A stretch of 64,000 bases of DNA from Clostridiales bacterium (GCA_003150485.1 QALX01000008.1:45770-109769); one strand, 5' to 3'; numbered from the stretch's first letter, positions 15,560-24,291 are shown. Notes: generated by a model from the sequence alone, not told the origin. Translations and numbers: made by a program.

Positions 15560-16726
15560 ATGGCCTTCAAGCAGTCGCCCCCCCTGTTCCAGGTCCCCGG
15601 CCTCTCCGACGCCGCTCGCCAGCTGATCACCCGGCTCTTTTTCCGCAGCCTGATCATCTACCTGCTTCTGGACGGGCTGATCTTTCTGCTCTTCGGCGGG
15701 GGCCAGTGGCGCTGGTGGCTGCTCTTTGCGGCGGAGGCGGCGGCCCTGCTCCTGAGCCTGCAAAAGAACACCGACATGGTCCGGGAGATGTACACTCCCA
15801 TCCAGGCCCTGGAAGAGACCGCCGACGCCCTCAACGCCGACCAGGTGGACACCGAGTCCCTGCGTCGGCTGGCGGCCCGGCTGGACGAGATCAACGTGAG
15901 CAGCCTGAAGACCAGCCGCATCCAGATCCCCGCCGGGGGCCGGGAGCTGGGCGCCCTGGCCACCGCCATCAACGCCATGCTGGAGCGGATCGACCGGGGC
16001 TACCAGGCCCAGGCCCGCTTCGTCTCCGACGCCTCCCACGAGCTGCGCACCCCCATCTCGGTGATCCAGGGCTATGCCAACATGCTGGACCGGTGGGGGA
16101 AGGATGACCCGGAGGTGCGCCAGGAGGCCATCGACGCCATCCGGGCCGAGGCCGCCTCCATGGGCACCCTGGTGGAGCAGCTGCTCTTCCTGGCCCGGGG
16201 GGACAACAACACCCAGATCGTCCACAAAAAGCGCATGGACCTGTCCGATCTGGCCGACGAGGTGTACCGGGAGACTGTGCTGCTGGAGACCGGCCGGGTG
16301 ATCGGCAGCGAGATTCCGCCCGGCGTCCTGTACTGGGGGGACCCGGGGCTGATCAAGCAGGCCCTGCGGATTCTGGTGGACAACGGCGTCAAGTACACCC
16401 CCGAAGGGGGCAGCGTCACCATCCGCCTCCAGGCGGCGGAGGCAGAGGGGAACATCCGCCTCTCCGTCACCGATACCGGCGCGGGCATCGCCCGGGAGGA
16501 GCTGCCCCGGGTCTTTGAGCGCTTCTACCGGGCGGATCAGTCCCGGGCCCGGGAGACCGGCGGCACCGGATTGGGGCTGCCCATCGCCAAGTGGATCGCC
16601 GCCCGCCACAACGGCTGGATTCAGGTCACCAGCAAGCCCGGGATGGGTTCCCGCTTCACGCTGCTGCTGCCCTGGGAGAAGCCGCCGGCGGAATCGAATG
16701 AGGAGCATGAAAAATCCGAGGAATAA
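15560..16726 (+). CDS. sensor histidine kinase
   Basis: 388 aa. Two closely spaced transmembrane segments (about 29-46 and 50-67) leave almost no extracellular loop, so the signal is probably sensed in or at the membrane, as in intramembrane-sensing kinases. After a HAMP-like linker, the H-box SDASHELRTP carries H160; the ATPase domain shows the N-box (LVDNGVKYT), G1 (DTGAGI), F (FERFYRAD) and G2 (GTGLGLPIAK). The stop codon lies inside a terminator stem. Confidence 0.92.
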   Translation: MAFKQSPPLFQVPGLSDAARQLITRLFFRSLIIYLLLDGLIFLLFGGGQWRWWLLFAAEAAALLLSLQKNTDMVREMYTPIQALEETADALNADQVDTESLRRLAARLDEINVSSLKTSRIQIPAGGRELGALATAINAMLERIDRGYQAQARFVSDASHELRTPISVIQGYANMLDRWGKDDPEVRQEAIDAIRAEAASMGTLVEQLLFLARGDNNTQIVHKKRMDLSDLADEVYRETVLLETGRVIGSEIPPGVLYWGDPGLIKQALRILVDNGVKYTPEGGSVTIRLQAAEAEGNIRLSVTDTGAGIAREELPRVFERFYRADQSRARETGGTGLGLPIAKWIAARHNGWIQVTSKPGMGSRFTLLLPWEKPPAESNEEHEKSEE

Positions 16727-16759
16727 CCGGAAAAGGGGGTCCTTTTCCGGTTATTCCTC
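16718..16759 (+). terminator. long perfect hairpin over the kinase stop codon
   Basis: 19-bp perfect stem (GAGGAATAACCGGAAAAGG and its complement) with a 4-base loop. The stop codon is within the left arm. Only a broken T run follows. Confidence 0.7.
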
Positions 16760-16788
16760 TTGTCAGTTTTGGGCGGTTGAAGTACAAT
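16760..16788 (+). promoter_or_regulatory. sigma-A promoter for xpt
   Basis: TTGTCA, 17 bp, TACAAT. The ~45-nt leader is too short for a purine riboswitch. Confidence 0.65.
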
Positions 16789-16838
16789 ATTACAATATGT
16801 AAAAGAGAAAACCGGAGTTTGGAAGGGAGATCATTGGG

Positions 16839-17408
16839 ATGAAGCTGCTGGAAGATCGTATTGTGAGGGACGGCGTGGCCCTGGATGAGGACGTGCTGAA
16901 GGTGGACAGCTTCCTCAACCACCAGATGGATGTGGAGCTGTTCAACGAGATGGGGAAGGAGTGGTACCGGCTCTTCGGCGGGGATAACGTGACCAAGATC
17001 CTCACCATCGAGGCCTCAGGCATCGGCATGGCCTGCATCGCCGCCCAGTACTTCCGCTGCCCGGTGGTGTTCGCAAAGAAGAGCAAGACCCGGAATCTGA
17101 GCGGCGACCTGTACGCCACTGAGGTGGCCTCCTTTACCCACGGCAACACCAACCTGGTGGTGGTGTCCAAGCAGTACCTGAACCCGGAGGACCGGGTGCT
17201 GCTCATCGACGACTTTCTGGCCAACGGGGCGGCCCTGGAGGGGCTGATGGACCTGGTCCGCCAGGCGGGGGCCACCCTGGTGGGAGCCGGCATCGCCGTG
17301 GAGAAGGCATTCCAGCCCGGCGGCGACCGGATTCGCGCCGAGGGGGTCCGGGTGGAGTCCCTGGCCCGGGTCAAGGAGATGAGCGCGGGAAAACTGGTGT
17401 TCTGCTGA
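16839..17408 (+). CDS. xpt: xanthine phosphoribosyltransferase
   Basis: Purine salvage: xanthine + PRPP to XMP. Seen: 189 aa, the Xpt-type N-terminus (MKLLEDRI), the PRPP-binding VLLIDDFLANGAA at 120-132, and the hood sequence with AKKSKT (79-84). In Bacillus and Clostridia this gene is often controlled by a guanine riboswitch and paired with a xanthine permease; neither is present here. Monocistronic. Confidence 0.93.
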   Translation: MKLLEDRIVRDGVALDEDVLKVDSFLNHQMDVELFNEMGKEWYRLFGGDNVTKILTIEASGIGMACIAAQYFRCPVVFAKKSKTRNLSGDLYATEVASFTHGNTNLVVVSKQYLNPEDRVLLIDDFLANGAALEGLMDLVRQAGATLVGAGIAVEKAFQPGGDRIRAEGVRVESLARVKEMSAGKLVFC

Positions 17409-17423
17409 GGGAAGCGCTTTTTC

Positions 17424-17452
17424 TTGCGTGAGACAACGATTTTTGTTATAAT
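17424..17452 (+). promoter_or_regulatory. sigma-A promoter for the DUF6198-like membrane protein
   Basis: TTGCGT, 17 bp, TATAAT, about 45 bp upstream of the ATG. Confidence 0.6.
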
Positions 17453-17496
17453 ATAACATTGGCCGAGTGGTATTTTTAGAAGGAGAGCGGGACGGG

Positions 17497-18174
17497 ATGA
17501 AAAAACAGCAAAGGCTTTGGCGGGGGTTCCTCTACGGGGCGGGCCTGCTGGTGCTCACCTGCGGCATTACGCTGAACACCAAGACCCTGCTGGGCGTATC
17601 CCCTGTGATATCCGTTCCCAACTGCCTGTCCCTTCTCTACGGCTGGAAGCTGGGCTGGCTGGTGACAGTCCTCTACCTGGGCTGCGTCCTGATCCAGATC
17701 CCGCTGAAGGGCCGCCGGTTCGGGACGCTGGACCTGATGCAGTTTCCGGTCAGCGTCCTGTGCGGCTGGCTGGTGGGGCTGTATGACACCTGGCTGAATT
17801 TCCCCCGCCTGGGCCTGCCCCTGCGGCTGGGGCTGCTGGCGGCGGCCATCCTGCTGACCGGGGCGGGGGTGTGCCTGACGGTGGATATGGAGCTGGCCCC
17901 CAACCCCATGGACGGACTGGTGAGCAGCCTGAGCCAGGCCACAGGCCGGAGCCTGGGGCTGTGCAAAAACCTGCTGGACGTGACCTGCGTAGGGGTTACG
18001 GCGGCGCTGGGCCTGCTGCTGGGCGGACAGGTCCTGGGCGTCGGGGTGGGTACGCTGGCCTCTATGCTGCTGACCGGCCGGGTCATCGCCGGAATCAACA
18101 GGGCGTTCCGGCAGCCCATGCGCCGTCTGGCCGGTCTGGAACCGGCCGGTACGGGAGAGCCATCGGCCCTGTAA
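17497..18174 (+). CDS. integral membrane protein, YczE/DUF6198-like
   Basis: 225-aa protein with about five to six transmembrane segments and a basic C-terminus. Motifs such as GVSPVISVPNCLS near the end of helix 1, YGWKLGW, and APNPMDGLV (about 150) match the YczE/YitT-type family of bacterial membrane proteins whose transport role is not established. The ATG at 17497 is preceded by AGAAGGAGAG; an upstream in-frame start lacks support. It stands alone between xpt and the helicase gene. Confidence 0.7.
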   Translation: MKKQQRLWRGFLYGAGLLVLTCGITLNTKTLLGVSPVISVPNCLSLLYGWKLGWLVTVLYLGCVLIQIPLKGRRFGTLDLMQFPVSVLCGWLVGLYDTWLNFPRLGLPLRLGLLAAAILLTGAGVCLTVDMELAPNPMDGLVSSLSQATGRSLGLCKNLLDVTCVGVTAALGLLLGGQVLGVGVGTLASMLLTGRVIAGINRAFRQPMRRLAGLEPAGTGEPSAL

Positions 18175-18316
18175 AATCCAGCGGGAGCGCGGCATAAAAC
18201 ACGGAAATCGGAGCATCCCGCGGCCGTCCGAGAAACACACGGAGCCGGACGGCGGAAAAAATTGAGACAAGGCGGCCCGGCGTGTGAACCGGCCGTCTGA
18301 AGGAGAAATCATCGTA

Positions 18317-20293
18317 TTGGATTTTGAAGCATTACAGTTAATCGAGCCAATCCGGAAGGCCCTGGCGGAACAGGGCTACACCGAGGCTACCGCCATCCAG
18401 GCGGGAGCCATCCCCCCGGCGCTGGAGGGCCGGGACGTGCTGGGCAGCGCCCGTACCGGCACCGGGAAGACCTGCGCTTTTGCCACGCCGATCCTCCAGC
18501 GGCTGTACCAGCATCCGGCGGAGGGCCGGCCCATCCGCGCCTTGATCCTGACCCCCACCCGGGAGCTGGCCATCCAGAACCAGGAGCAGATGGAGGCCTA
18601 CGGGCGATACCTGCCCCTGAAGAGCGTCGTGATCTTCGGCGGCGTGGGCCAGAAGCCCCAGGTAGACGCCATCCAGTCCGGCGCGGATATCCTCATCGCC
18701 ACCCCCGGCCGCCTGGCCGACCTGTACGGCCAGGGCCTGCTGAACCTGTCCCGGCTGGAGATCTTCGTCCTGGACGAGGCGGACCGGATGCTGGACATGG
18801 GGTTCATTCACGACGTGCGGAAGATTCTGGCCTGGCTGCCGGAGCGGAAGCAGACTCTGTTCTTCTCCGCCACTATGCCGGAGGAGATTATGGATCTGGT
18901 CAACCGGCTCCTGGACCATCCGGCCCGGGTGGCGGTGGACCCGGTGTCCTCCCCGGTGGAGCTGATTCAGCAGTCCGCCTGGCCCGTGGACCGGAAGAAC
19001 AAGACCAAGCTCATGGTCTGGCTGCTGGAGCAGCGGGAGATCCCCTCCGCCCTGGTGTTTACCCGCACCAAACACGGGGCGGACAAGGTGAGCCGGGATC
19101 TGAACCGCGCCGGCGTCCCCTCTGCCGCCATCCACGGCAACAAGTCCCAGACCGCCCGGCAGACCGCTCTGGCCAATTTCAAGGCGGGGAAAATCCGGGT
19201 GCTGGTGGCCACCGACATCGCTGCCCGGGGCCTGGACATCCAGGACCTGCCTTGCGTCATCAACTACAACCTGCCCGAGGTCCCCGAGACCTATATCCAC
19301 CGCATCGGCCGCACCGGCCGGGCCGGTAAGGACGGGGTGGCCTTCACCCTCTACGACTTCGGCGAGACCCCCCTCCTGCGGGAGGTGGAGAAGCTGATGG
19401 GGAAGCAGGTGGAGTCCTGCAAGGAGCACCCCTGGCCCATGGAGAACTTTGAGGCCCCGGTCCGGGACAAGCACGGAAAAATCATCAATGCCGAGGACGC
19501 CGAGGCCCGTCAGGCGGCCCGGGAACGGCACAACGCCCGCCGGGCGGAGCAGCGGAAGAGGGCAGAGAAGTCAGAAAAGCCGGAAAAGGTAGAAAAACCA
19601 GTGTCCGTCGAAAAGGCAGAGCGGAAGCCCGTCCCCCGGCTCAAGCCCGCGGCCCGGGAACCGGAGCCGGAGGGGGAGATTCCCTACTACTCTCTGGATC
19701 TGCTGCCCCCCCGGACGGAACAGCAGCTGGAGAGCAGCACCCCCTTTGACAGCAAGGATATCCTCACCCGGAAGTATAAGCGGCCCGCCCGCCGGGTGGT
19801 GCCTTCCCTGAGCCAGGTGTCCCTCCAGCCCGGCAGCGAGCTGAAGGAGACTTTCTCGGGACGGCTCCGGGGGGATGACGAGTCGGTGCTCCCGCCCCAG
19901 AAGAGCGGGGACGCCACCGACCGGCTCCTGTCCCGGAAAAAATCCGGCGGGGGCGGCTCCAAACGGACCGCTCACCGGAAAAAGACCGCCGATGCCCCGG
20001 CGGGAAAGCAGAGCGCCGCCCGGGGCGGCCGGAAACCGGAGGGGAAAAAGGGAGGCGAAGCCAAACCGGCTGCCGCCCAGTCCCCACGCCGGAGCGGCGG
20101 CAAGTCCCGGGGTGCCCAGCCCGGCGGCCAGCCGGTGAAAGGCGCTCAGCGGCCCTCGGCCCGGAAGAGCAGTTCCCGGCGGGGCCTGCCCAAACGGCCC
20201 CCCAACCTGGACAACCGGGCCCACCAAAAGGACTCTACGGAGCAAAACTCCCTGATGAAGCCCTACTACCTCAGCGACCTGAAAAAACGCTGA
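18317..20293 (+). CDS. DEAD-box RNA helicase with long basic C-terminal tail
   Basis: ATP-dependent RNA unwinding enzyme of the RhlE/CshA group, involved in ribosome assembly and RNA turnover. Seen: Q motif (TEATAIQAG), Walker A (ARTGTGKT), PTRELAI, DEAD (VLDEADRMLDMGF), SAT, and in domain 2 ATDIAARGLDI and HRIGRTGRAG. After residue ~370 comes about 290 aa of low-complexity, K/R/P/G-rich sequence, probably an RNA-binding tail. No ATG fits: I choose the TTG at 18317 with AGGAG 11 bases upstream, so the protein starts MDFEAL; a GTG at 18284 is the alternative. A GCCGTCCG/CGGACGGC stem (18223-18253) lies in the leader. Confidence 0.88.
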   Translation: MDFEALQLIEPIRKALAEQGYTEATAIQAGAIPPALEGRDVLGSARTGTGKTCAFATPILQRLYQHPAEGRPIRALILTPTRELAIQNQEQMEAYGRYLPLKSVVIFGGVGQKPQVDAIQSGADILIATPGRLADLYGQGLLNLSRLEIFVLDEADRMLDMGFIHDVRKILAWLPERKQTLFFSATMPEEIMDLVNRLLDHPARVAVDPVSSPVELIQQSAWPVDRKNKTKLMVWLLEQREIPSALVFTRTKHGADKVSRDLNRAGVPSAAIHGNKSQTARQTALANFKAGKIRVLVATDIAARGLDIQDLPCVINYNLPEVPETYIHRIGRTGRAGKDGVAFTLYDFGETPLLREVEKLMGKQVESCKEHPWPMENFEAPVRDKHGKIINAEDAEARQAARERHNARRAEQRKRAEKSEKPEKVEKPVSVEKAERKPVPRLKPAAREPEPEGEIPYYSLDLLPPRTEQQLESSTPFDSKDILTRKYKRPARRVVPSLSQVSLQPGSELKETFSGRLRGDDESVLPPQKSGDATDRLLSRKKSGGGGSKRTAHRKKTADAPAGKQSAARGGRKPEGKKGGEAKPAAAQSPRRSGGKSRGAQPGGQPVKGAQRPSARKSSSRRGLPKRPPNLDNRAHQKDSTEQNSLMKPYYLSDLKKR

Positions 20294-20339
20294 GACAGAC
20301 TGATTCAACCGGCAGATAGAAAAAGGAGCTGATCTATTT

Positions 20340-20840
20340 ATGATTTATATTGTCGTTGCGGCGCTGCTTGTGGTTCTGGACCAGGTGGTCAAATTCCTGG
20401 TTCGGACCACCATGGTTCTGGGAGATTCCATGGTGCTGATCCCCGACGTACTGGGGATTACCTACGTTCAGAACACCGGGGCGGCCTTCTCCTCCTTCCC
20501 CAACGCAACCATGGTTCTGGCGGGGATTTCACTGCTGGTCTCCCTTCTGCTGATCCTGGCCATTCTCCTGCGCTGGGTGCGCCACCCCTTCGGCCGCTTT
20601 ACCCTGATGCTGTTGCTGGCCGGGGCGGTGGGCAACCTGATTGACCGAGCGGTGATGGGGTATGTCACCGATATGGTCCAGGTGCTCTTTGTCAAGTTCG
20701 CCGTCTTTAACCTGGCGGATGTGTTTGTGGTGACGGGGGCCATCCTGCTGGTGCTCTACGTGATCTTCGGCTGGGACCGCTGTGAGCGGGTCCACGGCAA
20801 GCGGGAGCGGGGAAAGGGCAAGCGGAGCAAGAAAAAGTGA
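20340..20840 (+). CDS. lspA: lipoprotein signal peptidase (signal peptidase II)
   Basis: Membrane aspartyl protease that cleaves signal peptides from diacylglyceryl-modified prolipoproteins. Seen: four transmembrane segments in 166 aa, the DQ at residues 14-15 region, NTGAAFS, and the catalytic aspartates in GNLIDRA and FNLADVFV. The C-terminus is a short basic tail (GKRERGKGKRSKKK). The stop codon overlaps the next gene's GTG, so rluD is coupled to it, a common clostridial pair. Confidence 0.95.
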   Translation: MIYIVVAALLVVLDQVVKFLVRTTMVLGDSMVLIPDVLGITYVQNTGAAFSSFPNATMVLAGISLLVSLLLILAILLRWVRHPFGRFTLMLLLAGAVGNLIDRAVMGYVTDMVQVLFVKFAVFNLADVFVVTGAILLVLYVIFGWDRCERVHGKRERGKGKRSKKK

Positions 20841-21778
20841 CCCGTCTGACCCTGACCCCGGAGGAGAGCGGCCAGCGGCTGGACCAGTATCTGGCCGGCG
20901 CCGTGGAGGGCCTGACCCGCAGCGGCGCCCAGAAGCTGCTGGAGGAGGGCCGGGCTGCCGTCAACGGCAAGCCGGCCAAGAAAAATGCCCGGCTCATCCA
21001 GGGGGATACGGTCACCGTGGAGCTCCCCGACCCGGAGCCGGTGGACGTGACGCCCCAGGACATCCCCCTGGACGTGGTCTATGAGGATGCAGACGTGATT
21101 GTAGTGAACAAGCCAGTGGGCATGGTGGTCCACCCGGCTCCGGGCCACCCGGACGGCACCCTGGTCAACGCCCTGCTCTACGCCTGCGGCGACTCCCTGT
21201 CCGGCATCAACGGCGCCCTGCGCCCCGGGATCGTTCACCGGATCGACCGGGACACCAGCGGCTTGCTCATCGCCGCAAAAAACGACGCCGCCCACCTGGC
21301 CCTGTCCGCCCAGCTGCAGGACCACTCCCTGGCCCGGACCTATGAGGCTGTGGTGATCGGAAACCTGCGGGAGGACGAGGGGACGGTGGACGCCCCCCTT
21401 GCCCGCCACCCCAACGACCGGAAGCGGATGGCGGTGCGCCCGGAGGGGCGGCACGCGGTGACCCACTGGACGGTGCTGGGCCGCTACCCGGGCTACACCC
21501 ACGTGGAGTGCCGGCTGGAGACCGGCCGCACCCATCAGATTCGGGTCCACATGGCGTACCTGAACCACCCGGTCCTGGGGGACCCGGTGTACGGCGGCCT
21601 GCGAAAGGGGTTCCCGGAGCTGGCCGGCCAGTGCCTCCACGCCCGGCGGCTCACCTTCCGCCACCCCCGCACCGGGGAGCCGGTCCAGCTGGAGTGTCCC
21701 CTCCCGGACTACTTCCAGGCCGTGCTCCGCAGAATTGGTTGCCAGGGGCGCTGCCCCTGGACCCCGCCCCTTTTTTGA
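20837..21778 (+). CDS. RluD/RluA-family pseudouridine synthase, tail from repeat
   Basis: Converts uridine to pseudouridine in large-subunit rRNA (RluD type) or related RNA. Seen: N-terminal S4 RNA-binding domain (GQRLDQYLAG...), the catalytic HRIDRDTSG (about 133-141, with the nucleophilic Asp), and TGRTHQIRVHM. It starts with a GTG overlapping the lspA stop. The final 10-12 residues (GCQGRCPWTPPLF) are encoded by mosaic repeat copy C, which also supplies the TGA; the native end was probably around RRI. Activity should be unaffected because conserved motifs are complete. Confidence 0.9.
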   Translation: MTRLTLTPEESGQRLDQYLAGAVEGLTRSGAQKLLEEGRAAVNGKPAKKNARLIQGDTVTVELPDPEPVDVTPQDIPLDVVYEDADVIVVNKPVGMVVHPAPGHPDGTLVNALLYACGDSLSGINGALRPGIVHRIDRDTSGLLIAAKNDAAHLALSAQLQDHSLARTYEAVVIGNLREDEGTVDAPLARHPNDRKRMAVRPEGRHAVTHWTVLGRYPGYTHVECRLETGRTHQIRVHMAYLNHPVLGDPVYGGLRKGFPELAGQCLHARRLTFRHPRTGEPVQLECPLPDYFQAVLRRIGCQGRCPWTPPLF

Positions 21779-22048
21779 AAAAAAGGGGACAAAAAACTTT
21801 TTCGCTCACGCCCATTCAACGGGACGTGGGTGAAATGCCGATGTTCATCGGCATAGGGGAATGATAAAGCAAAAAACCGGAACCTTTTTATCGTAAAAGG
21901 TTCCGGTTTTTATTTGTTCTATCCCGATAGCCGACGCATGTCGGCTTCTTCCCACTTGGCAAGCTATGGGCGCGCAGCGCGATGAAAATTTGGGTCCAGC
22001 CTTTTTAAAGGCTGGTGGGGGTCCAGGGGGCAAAGCCCCCTGGCGGCC
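21742..22048. repeat. mosaic palindromic intergenic repeat, copy C
   Basis: Occupies the gap between convergent rluD and thiI and overlaps the rluD 3' end. Order: CCAGGGGCGCTGCCCCTGG, the CCCCTTTTTT/AAAAAAAGGGG hairpin, the GCCGATGTTCATCGGC palindrome, terminator 21871-21914, GCCGACGCATGTCGGC, GCGCGCAGCGCG, an AGCCTTTTTAAAGGCT hairpin, and finally CCAGGGGGCAAAGCCCCCTGG ending next to the thiI stop. It matches copy A almost throughout but lacks A's CCAAATC and ACGCATATGCGT modules. Confidence 0.88.
21871..21914. terminator. bidirectional terminator inside repeat copy C
   Basis: Stem CCGGAACCTTTT / AAAAGGTTCCGG with A's upstream and TTTTTATTT downstream, between convergent genes. Confidence 0.85.
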
Positions 22049-23230
22049 TCAGCTTCGCAGGGGAATCTGAACCCGCTCGATGTTCTCAAAGGCGGTTTTG
22101 CACAGGCCCTCGAAGTCGTAGTTTTTTTCGATCTCGATAAAATCGCTGACCTTGGGATGGGTGCGGGGGTGCTTGGGGGTAAAGACGGTACAGCAGTCCT
22201 CGTAGGGGAGGATGGAGGTGTCAAAGGTGCCGATTTTCCGGGCGATCCGGACGATCTCCTCTTTGTCCATGCCGATCACCGGGCGGAATACGGGTTTTGT
22301 CACCACCGCCTGGGTCACGGCCATGGCCGACATGGTCTGGCTGGCCACCTGGCCCAGGCTCTCGCCGGTGACGATGGCGTCCGCCCCCACCCGGTCGGCC
22401 ACCAGTTCGGAGATGCGCATCATAAACCGGCGCATGGCCAGGGTGAAGTAGGGCTCCGGGCAGCTGCGGCGCAGCTCCTCCTGGATGGCGGTAAAGGGGA
22501 CGATGTTGACGGTGAGCCGTCCGCAGTAGCCGGTGAGCAGCCCCGCCAGCTCCAGTACCTTTTCTTTGGCTTCGTTGGAGGTGTAGGGGTAGCTGAAGAA
22601 GTGGATCATCTCCAGGGCCAGCCCCCGCTTGGCCATCATGTAGCAGGCCACCGGCGAGTCAATGCCGCCGGAGAGCAGGGCCACCGCCCGTCCACCGGCC
22701 CCCACCGGCAGACCGCCGGCTCCGGGCTGGGCGTTGGCGTGGACGTAGCCGGCGAAGTCCCGGACCTCCAGATGGACAATGAGCTCCGGGTTGTGGACGT
22801 CCACCGTCAGATTGGGGTAGGCGTCATCCAGGAGCCCCCCCACGTACTGGCTCAGCTCGATGGAGGTCATGGGGAAGGTCTTGTCGCTGCGCTTGGACTC
22901 CACCTTAAAGGTCCTGGCGCCGCGCAGCTGGCCGTCCAGATAGGTACAGGCGGCCCGGAAGAAGGCATCCGGGTCCTTGTCGCAGGCCTTGGCCCGGGAC
23001 AGGGCCACCACACCGAAGAGCTTCTGCAAGCTCTCCCAGGCCCCGTCCAGGTCGCAGGTCTCCTCCAGCGGTTCTACGTAGATGATGGACTGGCGGGAGT
23101 AGGTCCGAAACCGGCCGTAGGGATACAGGCGGCGGTGAAGGTTTCCCATCAGCCGCTCCTCAAACCGGCGGCGGTTGAGTCCCTTCAGGACGATCTCGCC
23201 CAGTTTCAGCAAAAACAGTTCGTCGTTCAT
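22049..23230 (-). CDS. thiI: tRNA 4-thiouridine synthetase ThiI
   Basis: Makes 4-thiouridine at U8 of tRNA. Seen: ferredoxin-like N-terminal domain, THUMP domain (about 60-165), and the PP-loop ATP pyrophosphatase motif ALLSGGIDSPVA (about 185-196). The C-terminal rhodanese domain of enterobacterial ThiI is absent (393 aa), as usual in Firmicutes, where a dedicated cysteine desulfurase (NifZ-like) normally sits nearby; none is next to it here. The stop borders repeat copy C. Confidence 0.94.
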   Translation of the reverse strand: MNDELFLLKLGEIVLKGLNRRRFEERLMGNLHRRLYPYGRFRTYSRQSIIYVEPLEETCDLDGAWESLQKLFGVVALSRAKACDKDPDAFFRAACTYLDGQLRGARTFKVESKRSDKTFPMTSIELSQYVGGLLDDAYPNLTVDVHNPELIVHLEVRDFAGYVHANAQPGAGGLPVGAGGRAVALLSGGIDSPVACYMMAKRGLALEMIHFFSYPYTSNEAKEKVLELAGLLTGYCGRLTVNIVPFTAIQEELRRSCPEPYFTLAMRRFMMRISELVADRVGADAIVTGESLGQVASQTMSAMAVTQAVVTKPVFRPVIGMDKEEIVRIARKIGTFDTSILPYEDCCTVFTPKHPRTHPKVSDFIEIEKNYDFEGLCKTAFENIERVQIPLRS

Positions 23231-23271
23231 TGTCTCTCAAAATTCCTCTCTCTTATTTCGGGTGTAACAGT

Positions 23272-24195
23272 TCAGGAGGCGTCAGGCACAGGGGTGTCGC
23301 TGGTATCGCCGGTGTTGCCGGAGTCTCCGCCTGCGGCGCTGGAATCGCCACCGCCGGTTTCTCCGCCGGGGGTATCGCCGCTGGTGTCGCCGCCGGTACT
23401 GCCGGAGCTGTCGCCAGGATCAGTGCCGGGGGTGTCGCCGCCGCTGGAATCACCGCCGGGGGTGTCGGTGTTGCCGCCGGGAACTGTACCGGGGGTGGTG
23501 CCGCCGGAGCTGTCGCCGGAGTCATCCGGTTTGTCGTCTTTTTTGTCGTTTGGCTGGGTGTCCTTTTTGTCGTCCTGCTCTTTTTTATCGTCCTTGCCGG
23601 AGTCCGGCTGGGACACGGCGGGGGTGCTCTGGTCCGGGTCCGCCTCGGAGACGCTGCCGGTTTCGCTGGTGGAGGCCGCCGGGGGCGTCTGGTTGGAGCC
23701 CAGTCCCCGCATAATGGCCGCCGCGCCGACGATGAGCAGCAGCACGACCACCAGGCAGAGCAGGATGGCCAGGATGGGGACATCCCGTTTCTTTTTTGAG
23801 GGGCGCTGCGCCGGACGGACGGGAGCGGTCTTCCGGGGTGTGGCGGGCCGCTGGGCCGTCGGCTGGGCCGGTCTGACCGGGGGGACCGCCGGTTCCGCAG
23901 GGGCCGTTTCCCGGGGGATGTCCGGCGGTTGGGCCGGGGGCTCCTCCGGCGGAGGGGGGGAGACCGGGCGCTGCAAAATCACAGTGGCGTCCGGGTCCGG
24001 CTTCTCCCGTTTGGCCTTGGGCGGCACCGGACCCCTGGCGCTTTTGCTGCTCTTGGCGCCGAGGATGCCGTCCAGGGAGAACTTTTTGCGCATTTTCCGG
24101 TTTTGCTCCTCCACGGACTTGCGGCTGCAAACCGGGCATTCCCCCAGGCTCACGTCATAGGGCCGATGACATTTGGGACAAAAGGTAGTAATCAT
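23272..24195 (-). CDS. zinc-ribbon, single-span membrane protein with low-complexity outer domain
   Basis: 307 aa. Residues 1-25 are a zinc ribbon (FCPKCHRPYDVSLGECPVC). Residues ~50-135 are a proline/lysine-rich cytoplasmic linker, followed by a basic KKK stop-transfer and one transmembrane helix (about 140-162, LLCLVVVLLLIVGAAA). The remaining ~140 residues are extracytoplasmic and almost entirely G, S, T, D and P, first acidic/lysine (KKEQDDKKD), then repeats of the type GGDTPG/GDSSG. It looks like a wall-spanning or adhesion spacer; no enzymatic domain is visible. Function unknown. Confidence 0.65.
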   Translation of the reverse strand: MITTFCPKCHRPYDVSLGECPVCSRKSVEEQNRKMRKKFSLDGILGAKSSKSARGPVPPKAKREKPDPDATVILQRPVSPPPPEEPPAQPPDIPRETAPAEPAVPPVRPAQPTAQRPATPRKTAPVRPAQRPSKKKRDVPILAILLCLVVVLLLIVGAAAIMRGLGSNQTPPAASTSETGSVSEADPDQSTPAVSQPDSGKDDKKEQDDKKDTQPNDKKDDKPDDSGDSSGGTTPGTVPGGNTDTPGGDSSGGDTPGTDPGDSSGSTGGDTSGDTPGGETGGGDSSAAGGDSGNTGDTSDTPVPDAS

Positions 24196-24239
24196 AAATA
24201 TCGTCCTCTTTCATCATGGGTAAATAGGAGTATCGAATC

Positions 24240-24267
24240 ATTATATACGCGCACGGGAAAAAATCAA
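24240..24267 (-). promoter_or_regulatory. sigma-A promoter for the zinc-ribbon protein
   Basis: On the minus strand TTGATT, 16 bp, TATAAT, about 45 bp upstream of the start. Confidence 0.55.
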
Positions 24268-24291
24268 GAACAAAAATAACTCAAAAAAGGG

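Noticed and set aside
16789..16838. Purine riboswitch upstream of xpt
   Set aside because: The leader is only about 45 nt, too short, and lacks the conserved loop sequences.
22157..24160. 667-codon plus-strand open frame opposite thiI and the zinc-ribbon gene
   Set aside because: Complement of real genes; the V/S/P repeat part is just the antisense of the low-complexity tail.
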